Of a DNA stretch of 64,000 bases, positions 9,950 through 22,260 are shown piece by piece. Where the stretch lies: positions 1 to 64,000 of the forward strand of contig CAJQUW010011531.1 in NCBI GenBank assembly GCA_907163375.1, read 5' to 3'. Position 1 is the stretch's first letter; every line of letters begins with the position of its first letter. A program made the position numbers and the translations under genes. This DNA comes from Prostheceraeus crozeri (lineage: Eukaryota; Platyhelminthes; Polycladida; Euryleptidae). The notes beneath the pieces were generated by a model that did no database searches, was not told the origin of the DNA, and saw nothing but the letters and a program-made list of their open reading frames with translations.

Positions 9950-11470
9950 CCGTCAACTGAGGTAACTTGTGCCACTTTTTTGCGTCTTTTTGAGATTGCG
10001 CCCAGGGAAACTTTTTAGAACTCCAAACCTACATGGCACTAAACTTCAGGGTTCTAGAAATACCACACAATTTTCTAGAATTTTTTCTAGCTATAGCCTA
10101 CTTTAGACACTAGTACCCGCCAAAAATGGCACAAGTTACCCCATCAAATGGGCAACTTGTGCCACTCATCGTATGTTGTATTAATTCGGTAATTTACTTA
10201 CAGATATTACTTGAAATCACAAAGCCAAATGTTTCTAATTTATTTTGCAGTATTAAAACAATGACAATCGCACATGAAACTTCACTGTCTCCAACAGACT
10301 CAAGCGGTGAATCGGCATCTAAGCTTGAAATGTCAAAGTTCGATGCGCTGCTCCTGCACTTTGGTGATGAAGTACAGTATTTCATTTCATCACAGTTACA
10401 CATCGGTCAGGTTCAACATTCATCCGTCTATTTGCCGGGCGCTTTTGTATTGTTCGCGAGTATAACGCATCAGACGAAGAAACTCAACTAACCTGTCGCT
10501 CATGTCTTCACAATTTGCCTGACCGTTTTCAGGTAATTGTTCCAGTAGGCCTACTCTATCACGATTCAAAGGAACGATCCCGTCCTTTTCGTATCCCGAT
10601 ATCATATTCTGCGATCCGTTGCCTTCAATTAGCTTATCCATTGTGTCTAAATTGATGAGCTTGGGAAGGGCATCCTTTGGAATTGATGGCAAATTGTGTC
10701 CATGGCTATGTTTCCACTCAGTCAGCGTTTGTCTCCACACACGCTTCAAGCTGCGAAAAAGGCAATGTCTAGCGGTTTTGAATTTCTGGTCATTACTTAC
10801 CTTTTCGCAGAGGATCGTAAAAACCGAATGCAATATATCTCAAGCTGCAAAAAGCGGACCTTCAATAGGCCTATATGCTTACCTAGTTTGAGTTAAATGA
10901 AAAACATCATTGTAGGAGTCACAGTTACAGTCAACTAGTAATCTATTTTACTAATCAATAGCCATAATTAATATTTTTGACCTGCTTATACTTCATAAAA
11001 ATCTTTTCTGTGCAATAGAAATCCATTATTATTACCTAGGGATAACCTGTGCCATCGACCTCCGGGTAACTTGTGCCACGAAAACATACTCATTTCACTA
11101 AAATTGATCTCACAACCTCAAAAATAAACCCACTTTGTTCATTCTTTTTCGCATCTAATACCAATACGCCACATGAAAGAATATCTGAGTATTAGTTAAA
11201 TTGAAATAATCCATCAATACTCACCACATGAAAGTTTTTTGCATTTTGAAAAAGTGCAAAAAAGTGACTTTTTTTCAAAAAATCTCAGACAATCTGACTT
11301 TTTAGGAAGTCTCAGGACAGATGCAACTTTTTGCTAAATTGATTCAATTTTACAGGAAAAATAATTACAGGACCGATAATACTATTATAAATCTTACAGA
11401 TGGATGTGAAGGTCCAAAAACGACCGTGGCGCAAGTTATCCCCGCTGGCACAAGTTACCGCAGTTGACGG
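9950..11470. mobile_element. pogo/Tigger-like DNA transposon, internally deleted
   Basis: Terminal inverted repeats start CCGTCAACTGAGGTAACTTG on the left and CCGTCAACTGCGGTAACTTG on the reverse complement of the right, followed by TGCCA. TA dinucleotides flank both ends (9948-9949 and 11471-11472), as for Tc1/mariner/pogo insertion. Extra subterminal copies of GGTAACTTGTGCCAC-like sequence lie at 10127-10165 and 11037-11080 in both orientations. At 1.52 kb it is too short for a full transposase and keeps only a C-terminal part. Confidence 0.85.
10420..10833 (-). pseudogene. pogo/Tigger-like transposase, C-terminal fragment
   Basis: The minus-strand reading includes FRSLKRVWRQTLTEWKHSHG, ALPKLINLDTMDKL and ISGYEKDGIVPLNRDRV. 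This is the pattern at the C-terminal end of Tigger/Jerky-type DDE transposases (xLKxxWRxxLxEWK ... GFxxxGIxPLNRDxVL). The catalytic DDE core is missing, consistent with internal deletion of the element. It lies wholly between the TA-flanked inverted repeats. Confidence 0.7.
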
Positions 11471-11930
11471 TACCTTTGTACTTTCCAAGCCTGATTACTG
11501 CAACTCGGTCCTGTCTGCTCTCCCACAATCCCTACTCCATAAACTCCAAAAATTGCAAGATCATGCCGCAAGAATTGTGTTTAAATCTTCAAAACGCAAT
11601 CTAGCATCGCCATTGCTGAAGAAACTCCATTGGTTTCCTATAACGAAGTGAATGCAACGCAGGGTTTCGACGTTAACTTTTCGTTTTTTCATCAGTGACT
11701 GCCCTCATTATTCTACACGCATTTTCCGAGTGTATAGACCAAGGCGAGATCTACGATCAATTGACGACCAACGTATTCTCTACCAGCCATTATTTAGGAC
11801 GACCATTGGCATGAGAACCTTTAGATACCAACCCCAAATTCCTCGCGGGCTGAGATGCTGTCCGTCAGCACTAAAGTTTCAGAAGCAGGCATCTCCTCAC
11901 TTTCACGATTTTTAGAGCATCTTTGACCTC

Positions 11931-13879
11931 AATATTGAATGACTTTATATTGTGTAATGACTTTTTGTACGTCTTATCATGAAAATTTCTCTGTGCATTT
12001 TTCTCAAGCGCTCTCGCACGAGCTGATTGGCGCTATACTAATATATGGTTACTGTTCGACATGCATTGAATAAAGGTAACTGCAATGCCGACGATAGGCT
12101 TGGACAAATAAAATCGGGCCAAACTTTTTCGACACCATGTATATATACAGTAAATAGATAGATCGATAGATAGAACACGTAGGACGCAAACACGAACTAG
12201 CACTTTGGATTCAAGTTCGCAAGCTTAAACTGTGAACCCGATCTCTGAGAACGAGATTTCATCCTGAGAGTTCCCTTGACGTATCTCGAGGAGGGTCGAT
12301 CTCCTCATAGAGTGAGTATATTAGGTAGTATAGCAACTCAGTATTAATTAAATCCCCAATGTACATACAGACATAGATATAATAATGCGCAGTCATTATT
12401 TATATCTAACCATTACTACAACTATTACTACCTTCTATCCAGAGATGCTGTCCTGATATAGGACAGTAACCATGACTGATTCGCTCTTTTTGAAAGTCTT
12501 CCTTCGAGGTTCATGTTCCTGTGAGAAAGTAGTTTTTGATTTATTACAACGTGAGAAATTATTGTTTAAGGAAGCAGTATACATATGTGTGTAGACAAGC
12601 TATCATTACACAGAAATGAACGAACATGCACGCACACTATAAGTGCTATTGCATTCCCTCTTGATTCATGAAACCTAATATGCTGCGTAAGCATTTTGTA
12701 AAAAAATAATGCAAGCACAACCCTTTCTTTCCTTTCTTCTTTCTAGTAGTATATAAATATTCTCTGCACCTGCTCTGCAAACAAAGTGAAGAAAATCATA
12801 ACAACTGTATTAAGACGAAATTCGAGTAGTTCTCCTTGGACTTGAACTTCGGTTTGATTGTTGGCCAATCTTTCGCCAAAGTGCATGAATTAGTTTATGA
12901 TTATCCAGTGTCTTGAGTAATATTCCTTTACATGAGCACAAAAGACAATGCATTTGATTTTTTTCGTATCTGTAACAATTCTCTAATTCTAATATCATAT
13001 ATATTGTTTATTATCGATGTTATATGCCGATGTTCATTACTGATGTATGTATATAATATATATTAAACAAGAAAAAATCCGAAAATAGTAAATAAATAAC
13101 CAATAAAGAAATGCTCTAAGTGCGGAGAAAAAACAAATAGACTTGCCCAACCGGCTTGACATGTTGGCAAGTTACTCAAGGATTTAATGAATCAAGCAAA
13201 TAAATTTAAACATAATGCATTAAGAGACGCAATGATATTTAACTGAAAGCAGGACATTACACATGCACAGTATCGTGTAGCGCAAGGATTGTTAGATTTC
13301 CCGATTCAAGGCTGGATGAAATATCTTGATGCACCATTTTTCTTTTTCCTCCCGTTGATGTCTACTTACATGAGATGTTAATTGTAATATGGGCATTATC
13401 TTGAATGGGGATCGATGTTCTTTGCACACTGAGCAATATGACGTCTGACCTTGAGGACCCCATCTTTCACTTCTTTGATGTGTTGCCTGTGTACTCGAGC
13501 GCGTGATCTTAGGTACCGCCCGTCTGTCCGACATAAAGATCTCGGCATCCAATACATTGCATGACGTATATTAGGTTTCTCGAAGAACTGTCCATGCTGC
13601 TTTTGATCTTAAAAGTTCTTGTTTGATTATTGTTTGTATACTTAAGCTCGATGCATACCTTAGATTAAATTAAATGATCACAGCACAGACAGCAAGTATT
13701 GCCACATTTCTTAACTCCCATTACTGTTTTCCTGTTGTTGTGTTGTAGAATTCGTAGTAGTGCTGGAGATTGCTTTTATGTCGGTCTAACTCGATAATCA
13801 GAAAAGGTTTTAGTTAGTTTTAAGATTGGAAAGACCGGAGAAACTATGCTGCTGTAAACTGTAGGATTAGCCTATTTGG
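11931..13879. other. Mostly featureless, two possible zinc-finger pieces
   Basis: There is a short GATA-type tract near 12150-12175, and two minus-strand reading frames with Cys/His patterns (separate entry). Otherwise I see no motif, TIR or repeat. Confidence 0.4.
12810..12998 (-). other. Possible C2H2 zinc-finger exon
   Basis: This 62-residue minus-strand frame contains MHCLLCSCKGILLKTLDNHK followed by LIH, which is exactly C-x2-C-x12-H-x3-H spacing. A second minus-strand frame upstream at 13292-13552 has YCSVCKEHRSPF...SHVSRH, a looser Cys/His set. They could be two exons of a host zinc-finger gene or chance. The conserved Phe and Leu of classical fingers are not clear, so confidence is low. 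Confidence 0.25.
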
Positions 13880-14021
13880 ATTTATAGTTGGAAAGAGTCA
13901 GGAGTATTTTATTATGTTATTATTGCTATTGCAGATGTGTACAAAAGTTTTCGACTGCTATCCGGCATAAAAGTGGACCACCTAAAATTTTGTCTCACTT
14001 CAATGAAGTCAAGAATCACTA

Positions 14022-14436
14022 GGTGATATGCCACGCTCAATTACGCGAAATTCACGCGTAAACTACGCGTAATTGCACATGATCCTAAACATCCGTGGCT
14101 ATGCGTGACATTTGCTCCAACATCTGTCGGCAGTCCTGTTATAAAGACTTTGCGTCTCATGTGTCTGCATGTATCAGAGGCTAAACAATGTGATAGGACC
14201 TCAATTTCATGCTCAGGGAAGACAGAGCAGTTCATCCGTGGTTCAAGCGGCAACCCATACAACTGTAGACGACGCGCAAACTATAAACGCTCGCCCGCGC
14301 GTATTCATAGACATTCCCCATGCTTTAACAGCATCAGATCAAATGATTTCTGACTCTTAGTGCAGCGCGTAGAAGAATAGAATGTCTTTAACCACGGATG
14401 TTTGGAGTGTTCCGTAATTACGCGTGGCGTGTCACC
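14022..14436. mobile_element. 415-bp MITE with TA duplication
   Basis: Ends are GGTGATATGCCACGCTCAAT on the left and, inverted, GGTGACACGCCACGCGTAAT on the right. The match extends inward through AAACATCCGTGG. TA lies at both flanks (14020-14021 and 14437-14438), pointing to a Tc1/mariner-type source. No transposase is present. The ends are unusually rich in ACGCG motifs. Confidence 0.85.
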
Positions 14437-14528
14437 TAATGTAGATACTTTGGCAGATAAATAAAATAAAGGTTGAAATAAAATTTTTATTGTTGTTCAG
14501 TGGCTCTGTACAGCCATTTGTCCCTTAA

Positions 14529-17500
14529 CCCTCTACCGGGCACATTTTGAAATATTCGATAAAAAAATTATTTGTTATTTTTTACCTTCTACAGAATCTC
14601 GAAACATCACATTACGACCGTTGGATTTTGATTTTGAACAATTACCTGGACTTTAGAATTTGTAGCAAATTTGCTACATTGCCCGGTAGGGGTCATGAAC
14701 TACGTAATAAAATATCGAAGATTAACTAATCGAACACCTTTCCTTATTAATGCTGAGCACGTTTTCTGATATAGAATAACTACCAATAAAGTTATCGATA
14801 ACTACATGTAGTAAACCTCATTTATAATAGGCTGTTAAATATCTATAGGCCTACAAGTTAGCAAGCATATCATCGTAACAAGTACTATTGACCCATCACA
14901 TGTAAATTCGAGCATCTATCATGGGTTCGTATGAATATTGTTTTGAGTTGGCAAAGTATTTTTAATTATTTATGAATAACTATATGAATCAATTCCAATA
15001 TCAAAGATTTCTAAGCTACAGACTAAAAAGTTGATGTGCTACTGAAAAGTTTCAGACTTCCCATTTACATGCATATTATAGTATGTATCTAATTTATATA
15101 CGTATCTGTACCAGTTCTTTACATAAGGATTTATATCATACTTAACCTACTTGTACATAAAGGGATAAAACCACAAAAATCCAGTCGTATCAAAATGGTA
15201 TTTCCACGAGATATAAAACAAAAATACAATTACAATTACAACAATTCTATGAAAAGCATAAAATATTCAAGAATCTAGACATGATAGTCATGGAAGCAGT
15301 TTCTGCTTTTGTTGAGACAAAGACACATGTTGCATTTGGAGCAATACACCTCGCTAAATCCTATCAGACATTTCCGACAGCGATTTCGTTTGCCACCATG
15401 AACTGGCCAATGATAAAATCCATCGCGAATGATATCATCGATCGGCTTTGGTTGAGAAGAGGCCCGCCCAACAGATAAGGGAGTTAAACTTCTTTTTCTA
15501 GGACGACCAACCATTTTCTCAGTTGACTTACCAGCCACTGAGCAAGGTGAGCACTTACCAGCCACACGTAAACCGGCTGAAATTTGTGCAGTAAAATCCA
15601 ATAGTCTCAGTTGATGCTTGTTTTCAATACCTTGCTGGTCACAATGTCGACGATACAAAAGCCAGGCATTGATTTTACACATGTCTACACAATGAAAAAT
15701 AATTTTCAAGTACCATCTTTTCTTCGAGATGATAGTCGTTCGATAGAGTGATATCAGCATATCTGCCAAATCTACACCTCCCATAGATGAGTTATACTCA
15801 CGTACGATATCGGGTTGCTGAACTTGAGCATGTGTTTTTTCTTTACCATTCCATCTTTCAACGGTATTCGAACAAGATACTCCTGCAAAAGTCGATGTGA
15901 GAAGGACACACTTGTTATCCATCCATTTCACGACATGGATGCCAGAATTCTTGTCGGTTCTGTAATCAAAAGCACCCCGACCACGTGCTTTTAAATCAGC
16001 ATCCGAAGACAGTGTACAAGAGCCGAGTCTATTTGATCGAATCGTTGCCGTACAAAGTATTCCCATACTTTGAAGTTGAAGCATCAGACTCAAAGTACAA
16101 AACCAATTATCGAAGAATAAACGGTAACCACGATTTTTCGGTAAATCAGAAACAAGTCGAAGAACGGTATTTGTGGCATTACAGTTATCAGCACGTGCAC
16201 TGTCTTTACCGGAGTAGAGGGAAAAATCGTAAATAAATCCAGATTTACCAGCACGTACCAAGTTTTTGAAGCCCCATTTATGTATCTATTTGGGATTATA
16301 CTGCCGAATTCCACCACTTCGCTTAGTTTTTGCAGGGATGATCTGTTCGTCGATTGCTTGGTCACGTTCCGGTTCAATTTTCATGAAGTTCCTGCGAATG
16401 ATATCGAGTAAAGGTCTGACCTTAAAAAGTTTATCATTTTTGTATTGTGCATTTTCCCTTTTAGAGTTATCGATGACATGTAAAAAATATCTAATCGATT
16501 TATACCTTTTCAATGACATGATAGCGGCGATAGGCTCGTACCGGCAGAATGAGCTCCATTACATCTCATAATTTGGCATTTTTACTATTGCGATTTGAAT
16601 TTGAATTCCGAGAAACTGTTCCAATTCCTGTGAAGATATATTTAGACAGTTGCCGGATACTTCTATGCTGTATCGATTTGTTTCTTCGGTCAATATTCTC
16701 AATACCTCGTCATCCCAAAATAGCTTGAAATATTCCAGTGGAGTCATTATGCTGTCCGGTGGAGGAGAGAAAGAGTCAAAAAAGGGGATATCGACGACCG
16801 GAGGAACTATCTTTCTCCATTTGAAAACATGGTTAGCAGCTACGTTTTCAGGTCTTTGCTCAAGAATGTCACTTGCGTCGTCCATATTACCACTCGAGGT
16901 TTCCAAAGCTTCCGAAGTAGTTGACACAGGTAGATTATTCTCACTATCCTCAATATCTGAGGAATCACTAACATCAGAAATTTCTGAGTCAGACTGGTTC
17001 GAGAATTAGTTGTACCACTTCCTCCACTCCAAGTTTTCTAAATCTTGTACGACGTTCCATAACGATGACTTTCACAGAAAATGGCTGTCCACAAGTAACG
17101 ACTGATATGCACCCAAGCGGGAATGACGTCAATGCAAAGCGTGGGAACAAAGACTGTAAGCGTGGTAACTCTCATATCTTTCTATTCTAAGATTTGGAAA
17201 CGACTTTGGATACCTCAACTGAGATATCGGATAATTCTTAATTAAACATTGCAAGATAGAGAATTACCATTGATATTTTGACTCGATCAAAGAAATCGTA
17301 TGTTTCCAATTTTATCGGAGATTGCAGTCCTTACAATGGGAAGATTTGATGTATTGAGTGATGCATATCACGTGATATATCGATTATGATATCAGGAAGA
17401 CTTCCTCACCTCGGCGAATAAGTGTACTCCAAAATTTGCTATTGTTTCCGAACCTCTACCGGGCATTGTAGCAAATTTGCTACAAACGAATAACGTTATG

Positions 17501-17852
17501 AATTAATCACAAGAAAACGCTGATCAATGTCAAGTAATGTCACTATGCAACTCGTCTGATCTCTTAACACGTAAAATGCTACACTAGCTCATGGCTGATC
17601 ATATGTAAGACACGATAATAGCTCACCATTTAACCGGTCATTATTGAAATTATCAACTTCAGGTAATACTATTGTTTTACATGTTTATTTGTACGCAAAT
17701 TAATGCCATGGGTGCATTACTTTCAATTCTTAAAATTGCTTAAGACCTTTTCTTTCATTTAAAACTCGAAATGTAACATTTAGGTAAGCGTAGGGGTAGA
17801 AAATGCATGTTATATAGTTTGTAGCAAATTTGCTACAACGCCCGGTAGAGGG
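14529..17852 (-). mobile_element. piggyBac element 1, TTAA-flanked
   Basis: Terminal repeats are CCCTCTACCGGGCA (14529-14542) and, inverted, the same at 17839-17852 with one difference. TTAA flanks both ends (14525-14528 and 17853-17856). Subterminal inverted copies of the TIR sit beside TGTAGCAAATTTGCTACA palindromes at 14661-14678, 17467-17484 and 17820-17837. The 3324-bp length and central minus-strand transposase fit piggyBac. It sits inside the Tc1/mariner element. Confidence 0.93.
15275..17060 (-). pseudogene. piggyBac transposase, inactivated
   Basis: Reading from ATG at 17058-17060 gives MERRTRFRKL, then after a frame change an acidic N-terminus (NQSDSEISDVSDSSDIEDSE). The DDD catalytic domain follows: WRKIVPPVVDIPFFDSF, FLGIQIQIAIVKMP, a second frameshift near 16555, RYEPIAAIMSLKRYKSIRYF, and an in-frame TAG at about 16286-16288 between YNPK and IHKWGFKN. 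The remaining 328 residues include YRLFFDNWFC (Asp), VVKWMDNKCVLL (Asp), VREYNSSMGGVDLADML and the C-terminal cysteine-rich finger CRKCLIGF..CSKCNMCLC. At least two frameshifts and one stop make it non-functional. Confidence 0.9.
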
Positions 17853-17856
17853 TTAA

Positions 17857-18723
17857 TAGGGCCAGTGGTAGGTTCACTGGTGTTTACATATATTTCGCAA
17901 CCTCACCAGAAAATTCAATCACTTAATCGAATCCGGAAAGGCATGCTTTCGATCAGGCCATTGATCACTACGTGTTCTAAACTCTCCCTCTCTTGCCTTA
18001 GCAAAACTTCAAGTCGAGAAAGACTCCAGGAAGAATTACAGACTCACCCCGCACTTGAGTAAATTTGCCGTTTTGCAAAACCTTTAAAAATCCATCGAAA
18101 TCATGTTGTCCCTTTGGATATAGAGTTCAATTCGACCATTCATCCATATCGCAGCGCAAATATGCAATCTCCTCCTTGATTCAGGCAATGTCAAATGATC
18201 AGGAATTGCATCACCTGACTTCATCCTAACTCTCAAACGGCCATTGTGACCTCGGATACATGCAGACGTTTCATCAATCCAAACAACTTGATTCCATTGA
18301 GAAGGCCAGTGGCAATGCCTATCGCCCGTTTTTTGGTTCTAATTCTTGTGGTTGGTGGTCAATTCGATCCCTAACGGTCTCTTACAGCTTATAAAGTGGT
18401 CCCTTCTCAGACGACGTCTCACTGTTATGGATGGCAGAAACCGTCGGCTTCTCATGTGAACTCCTCAACAAAACGAGATCGTTTCTTACCAAGCGAATGA
18501 CCATCCGAGCTGTTCGAAAGTTTGTCTTTCCTTCCCGATCGGATCCAACTTTTCCAGGAAGGGAGAAAAAATTAGTTTTCCAGTTTTCCACCTTTGGATG
18601 GTGGTCTTTGGGACAACTATGTACTTTTCGGCAAACCGGCCGTTCGGACTGTCCTTTTGACATAAGAGTGGAAACCTTGCCCTTCAAAAACACTTTCGCA
18701 AACTTCGACTCAGTCATCATGAT
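17857..18723 (-). pseudogene. Tc1/mariner-like transposase remnant
   Basis: On the minus strand from about 18723 the translation, across several frames, gives a helix-turn-helix FAEKYIVVPKTTIQRWKTGK and then WNQVVWIDETSACIRGHNGR with HICAAIWMNGRIELYI, matching the first-Asp block (V-W-x-DE) and following strand of IS630/Tc1/mariner transposases. The downstream third is degraded and runs up to the piggyBac insertion at 17856. Multiple frameshifts make it dead. It is the core of the host element at 13969-24508. Confidence 0.75.
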
Positions 18724-19571
18724 ATAAGATGAATTCAAAACCGAATAGAAACTTTGTTTACAGCTTATCTGGGTCAACCAACGCTTTGATTTGGATGTGT
18801 ATAGCAGACGTCTAGACACCACAGATATTGAAAGCGTGAAAATGACCTCATCAGCGCCAAAGATGCAAACAACTTTTCAAGAATAGACAGAAAAAGCAAA
18901 TTATGAATTTGAGACATCATAACTTCTCTAAAAGTAAACCAATTTCGACGAACAATACATCAAAAGCATGCTCACAGAAAGCCCTTTCATCTTGTGCTTG
19001 ATTCATTGTCATGCTCACATGTTTGGTTAATGATCATTTCCAAAAGAGCCAAAAATGATCGAAAAAGCCAAAATCACAAAAGAGCCAAAGAAGCCACAGA
19101 ATGAACCTGATTACCCAAAAAAGCCACACTTAAGCTCAGCACACCAGTCTACATCCACACTATCAGTTTCATTACCATAGCTATTGATGCCACTCCTCCA
19201 CAGCAATTCAAATCCACAACATCAGTTCACATTTCGCTACTCAAATCCAAAAAATCCAAAATATTCTGCGCTACTGAACCGATTACCCAAAAAAGCCACA
19301 CTTAAGCTCAGCCATGGACTTCTATAATATAGCATCTGGACAGAAATCTGATCAGATATCATTGACCCTTCTATACGAAATGAGGCTGACTATTTGAATC
19401 GATATCGCTCATTCAGAAACCAAGTTTAAATGCATATTGGTTGCATTGTTGTCATTCTCACTCTGCGTACGTTGTAAATTACTATTTAAACTTATTAAAA
19501 GTTAAACTATTAAAACTTATTATTTAAACTTAATTACTATTTATTGATGTGTTTGTGAAGACAGCACAAAA

Positions 19572-21591
19572 ATGCCTAACAAGTGCTCCGCTTTCGGGTG
19601 TAAGAATGGCTATGACAGTAAATCCAAAGACTCATCTATTACATTTCATTGTTTCCCGTTAAAAAAACAAAGTGCTGTTAGATCAATGGATGAAAAACAA
19701 TCCACGAAGTAATTTTACACCGATCATTAACTCAAGACTATGCTCTATTCATTTTACTCCATCTGATTTTGTTAACGAACATCAAGATACGAATAATAGT
19801 CGTCCACATAATAGTCCTCTTCAAAAAAGACGGTTGAAGTGCGATGCCGTGCCTTCGATATTTCCTAATGCTCCTGCATATTTTTCAAAATCGCCATCGT
19901 TTCGTCGTTCAACTCCAGCAGCTTCTTATGATCGACATTTACGTGAGACTGCTCAGCTTCTGAAAATGGAGGAAGAGAAGACAACATTTCCGAAATTTCA
20001 CTCCGTGAAATCAATCAACGACTGAAAACCTCACACCTACCGTCAGGATTCCTGCATGCCATTATTGACGATTACTTATTGATCTATATAATAGATTTGA
20101 ATTATGACGTGCCGCGCATAACATGCTCTATAACAGTTTCCACCGACCTTGAGGTTTCCATGACATACAACGGCGATAAAGTTTCTGCGACTCATTACCG
20201 TGATATTGTAGATGGCAAATTAACCACACTCTCACAAATTCAGAATTTGATGGCCAGAGTAAAATCATTCGAGGAGTCTGAATCAATTTCGGAACACAAC
20301 CTCCAAGTTGCCATTGAAAAGCTGTCTTCGTTTGTCACCTCTGAGCCAGAATTATCAAACATCAGTAAATACTGCTTTATTCTGGAGCAATTGAAACTAA
20401 TTGATAGGAGCAAATACAAACGTGTTTATTCCCCTGAACTTATCTTATTTTCCTATTTGATCTTCGCAAACAGTCCATCCACGTATCGTTTGATTTTGGA
20501 TGAAGGTTTGGTATGTATCCCTTCAATCACAACTTTAAAGAAGATAACACGTCATCTCAATTATTCCAGTGACAAAAACAACGTCAGTTACTTAAAATTG
20601 AGACAATCAAAACTCAGTCAACTTGAGCGGAATTGCGTGTTGATGATTGATGAAATCTATATAGCAAAGCGTGTGGAGTACAGTGGAGGAAAAATCCATG
20701 GTATGACTGATGATGGCAAAGTTGCATCTACTTTACTGTGTTACATAGTTCGATCACTAGCAAGTAGCTACAAGGATGTCGTGGCCATTTATCCAATATC
20801 AAATTTGACTGCTTCAAAGCAAAAGGTTACGTACAACGAGGTGATGGAACTCTTACACTCGATCTCTTTGAACATTGTTGCTATTTCCGCGGATAATGCT
20901 TCATGTAATCGCAAATTTTACATTGATCTTTGTGACGGAAATTTATCTTCGAGTATTGTCAATCTTTCTGCTGTTTGATCCAGTGCATAATCTGAAAAAT
21001 GTGTACAATAATTTCCAAGCCCGAAAAATATTCAAATGTCCGCCTCATCCGCCCCTTGCTCCATTTCGTCTAGTGATGCAAATATAATATTCTACGTTTG
21101 TGGTGCTGTTGCACGATCCTGCATCAGACAATCAAAGTGTGCATCCTGCGAGGACATATTAATTTCTGAACAAGCTTTAGAAGATCTGGAAATAGATTCT
21201 ACGCTAAAGTATCCTGCATCTACTTTCTTAACTTCCATAGATCGTGGTGGACTTAGGAAAGTAACAGACTTAGTGTTCATGCTTGGTCTCAGCTCTTGGA
21301 AAGTTTTTGAATTAATTGAATCAACTGAGAAAATAAAGACAAGATTTATGCAATCCACGAATCAACGAAGTACGTTCTGCTATTTGGTGGACTGCTTCAC
21401 CTCTTAAGAGGGAGGATGCGACCAAATATTTTGCATCAAAGGCCATAACCTAATATGCAAATTTGTTGCGAGATTTTTTAATTGTCTGGCGAAAAATTTT
21501 GTTAATGACTTATCACAACAAGCTGTGGAAAAGTGTAACTCTTCGTCAAGAAAACGCAAGATTGCGAAACTGTCCAGTAACTGCTTTTAAA
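19572..21591 (+). pseudogene. THAP-domain P-element transposase, frameshifted
   Basis: ATG at 19572 opens a THAP zinc finger: MPNKCSAFGCKNGYDSKSKD, HCFPLKK, a frameshift in an A-run near 19668, then LLDQWMKNN, SRLCSIHFTPSDF and CDAVPSIFP. After another shift near 19975 a long stretch to 20978 has the RNase H-like core (VLMIDEIYIAKRVEYSGGKI, AISADNASCNRKFYIDL). A shift near 20965 leads to FDPVHNLKNVYNNFQAR, and later frames give YVCGAVARSC..CASC and GHNLICKFVARFFN. Order and motifs match P-element/THAP9-like transposases. At least four frame breaks make this copy inactive. Confidence 0.85.
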
Positions 21592-22019
21592 TCGGTAAGC
21601 TTCATTCATTTATCCAAATTTCTCGTCAATATTATGTGAATTGCCATTATGATGTTCTTGTGTGTGTTTGAAAATGGCTGCTTGCAATTAGGCTTTAATG
21701 TTTTCACTTATTTGAAATGAAATCGTCTACGGTAGACCTACTCAAAAAAAGGATTGATAATTTGAGTTTGCTTACATTACTTACATGCAAGGGTTCAAAA
21801 TACTAAGTAGTCTCATGTCAGAATTTGAATCTGAGATCAGTATTATACTTTAAAATTGATGTAAATCAGCATAATTTTTAATATGTACTTGTACATGATT
21901 ACAATAATGCGTGTATAACGACAAATTAATACTTAAAACCTCGACCATAAAACCAGCCTCAAATCGTATCCGTGATATGGCAGATTTCTATCCAGATGCT
22001 ATGTTATAGAAGTCTATGG

Positions 22020-22260
22020 CTCAGCACACCAGTCTACATCCACGCTATCAGTTCCATAGCTATAGTTACCATAGCTATCGATGCCACTCCTCCACAGCAA
22101 TTCAAATCCACAAATCGGTGTAGTAGCGCAGAATATTTTGGCTTTTTTGGATTTGAGTTGCGAAATGTGAACTGATGTGAATTTGAATTGCTGTGGAGGA
22201 GTGGCATCGATAGCTATGGTAATGAAACTGATAGTGTGGATGTAGACTGGTGTGCTGAGC
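22020..22260. repeat. Long hairpin inside right end of P element
   Basis: CTCAGCACACCAGTCTACAT on the left and its inverse on the right bracket a foldback with arms of about 100 bp. Within it, GATGCCACTCCTCCACAGCA and its inverse also pair. Related sequence at 19137-19240 forms the left end of the element. Confidence 0.8.

Larger units (their letters stand above)
8427..11930 (+). pseudogene. CR1-like LINE remnant, split by two DNA elements
   Basis: Three pieces of one reverse transcriptase lie in order. 8427-8730 reads PISDIIHMHSVQHVIYADDL and later NDSKTELLII, which are RT motif C and the region after it. 9801-9949 reads QDLRIFQDDQLNLKKDMS and FFHIRHISSIRRYIF. 11471-11930 reads FVLSKPDYCNSVLSALPQSL, LLKKLHWFPIT and the usual CR1-type C-terminal tail. 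The gaps are filled by a palindromic TIR element (about 8731-9800) and a pogo-like element (9950-11470). Joining across the latter restores the frame exactly, with TA as the duplicated target. Frameshifts and stops make this copy dead. Confidence 0.8.

Noticed and set aside
10126..10491. 121-codon plus-strand ORF
   Set aside because: It lies antisense to the pogo-like transposase fragment and starts in a subterminal repeat; no motif.
16650..17009. 119-codon plus-strand ORF
   Set aside because: Antisense shadow of the piggyBac transposase N-terminus.
18431..18727. 98-codon plus-strand ORF
   Set aside because: Antisense to the Tc1/mariner transposase remnant; no motif.
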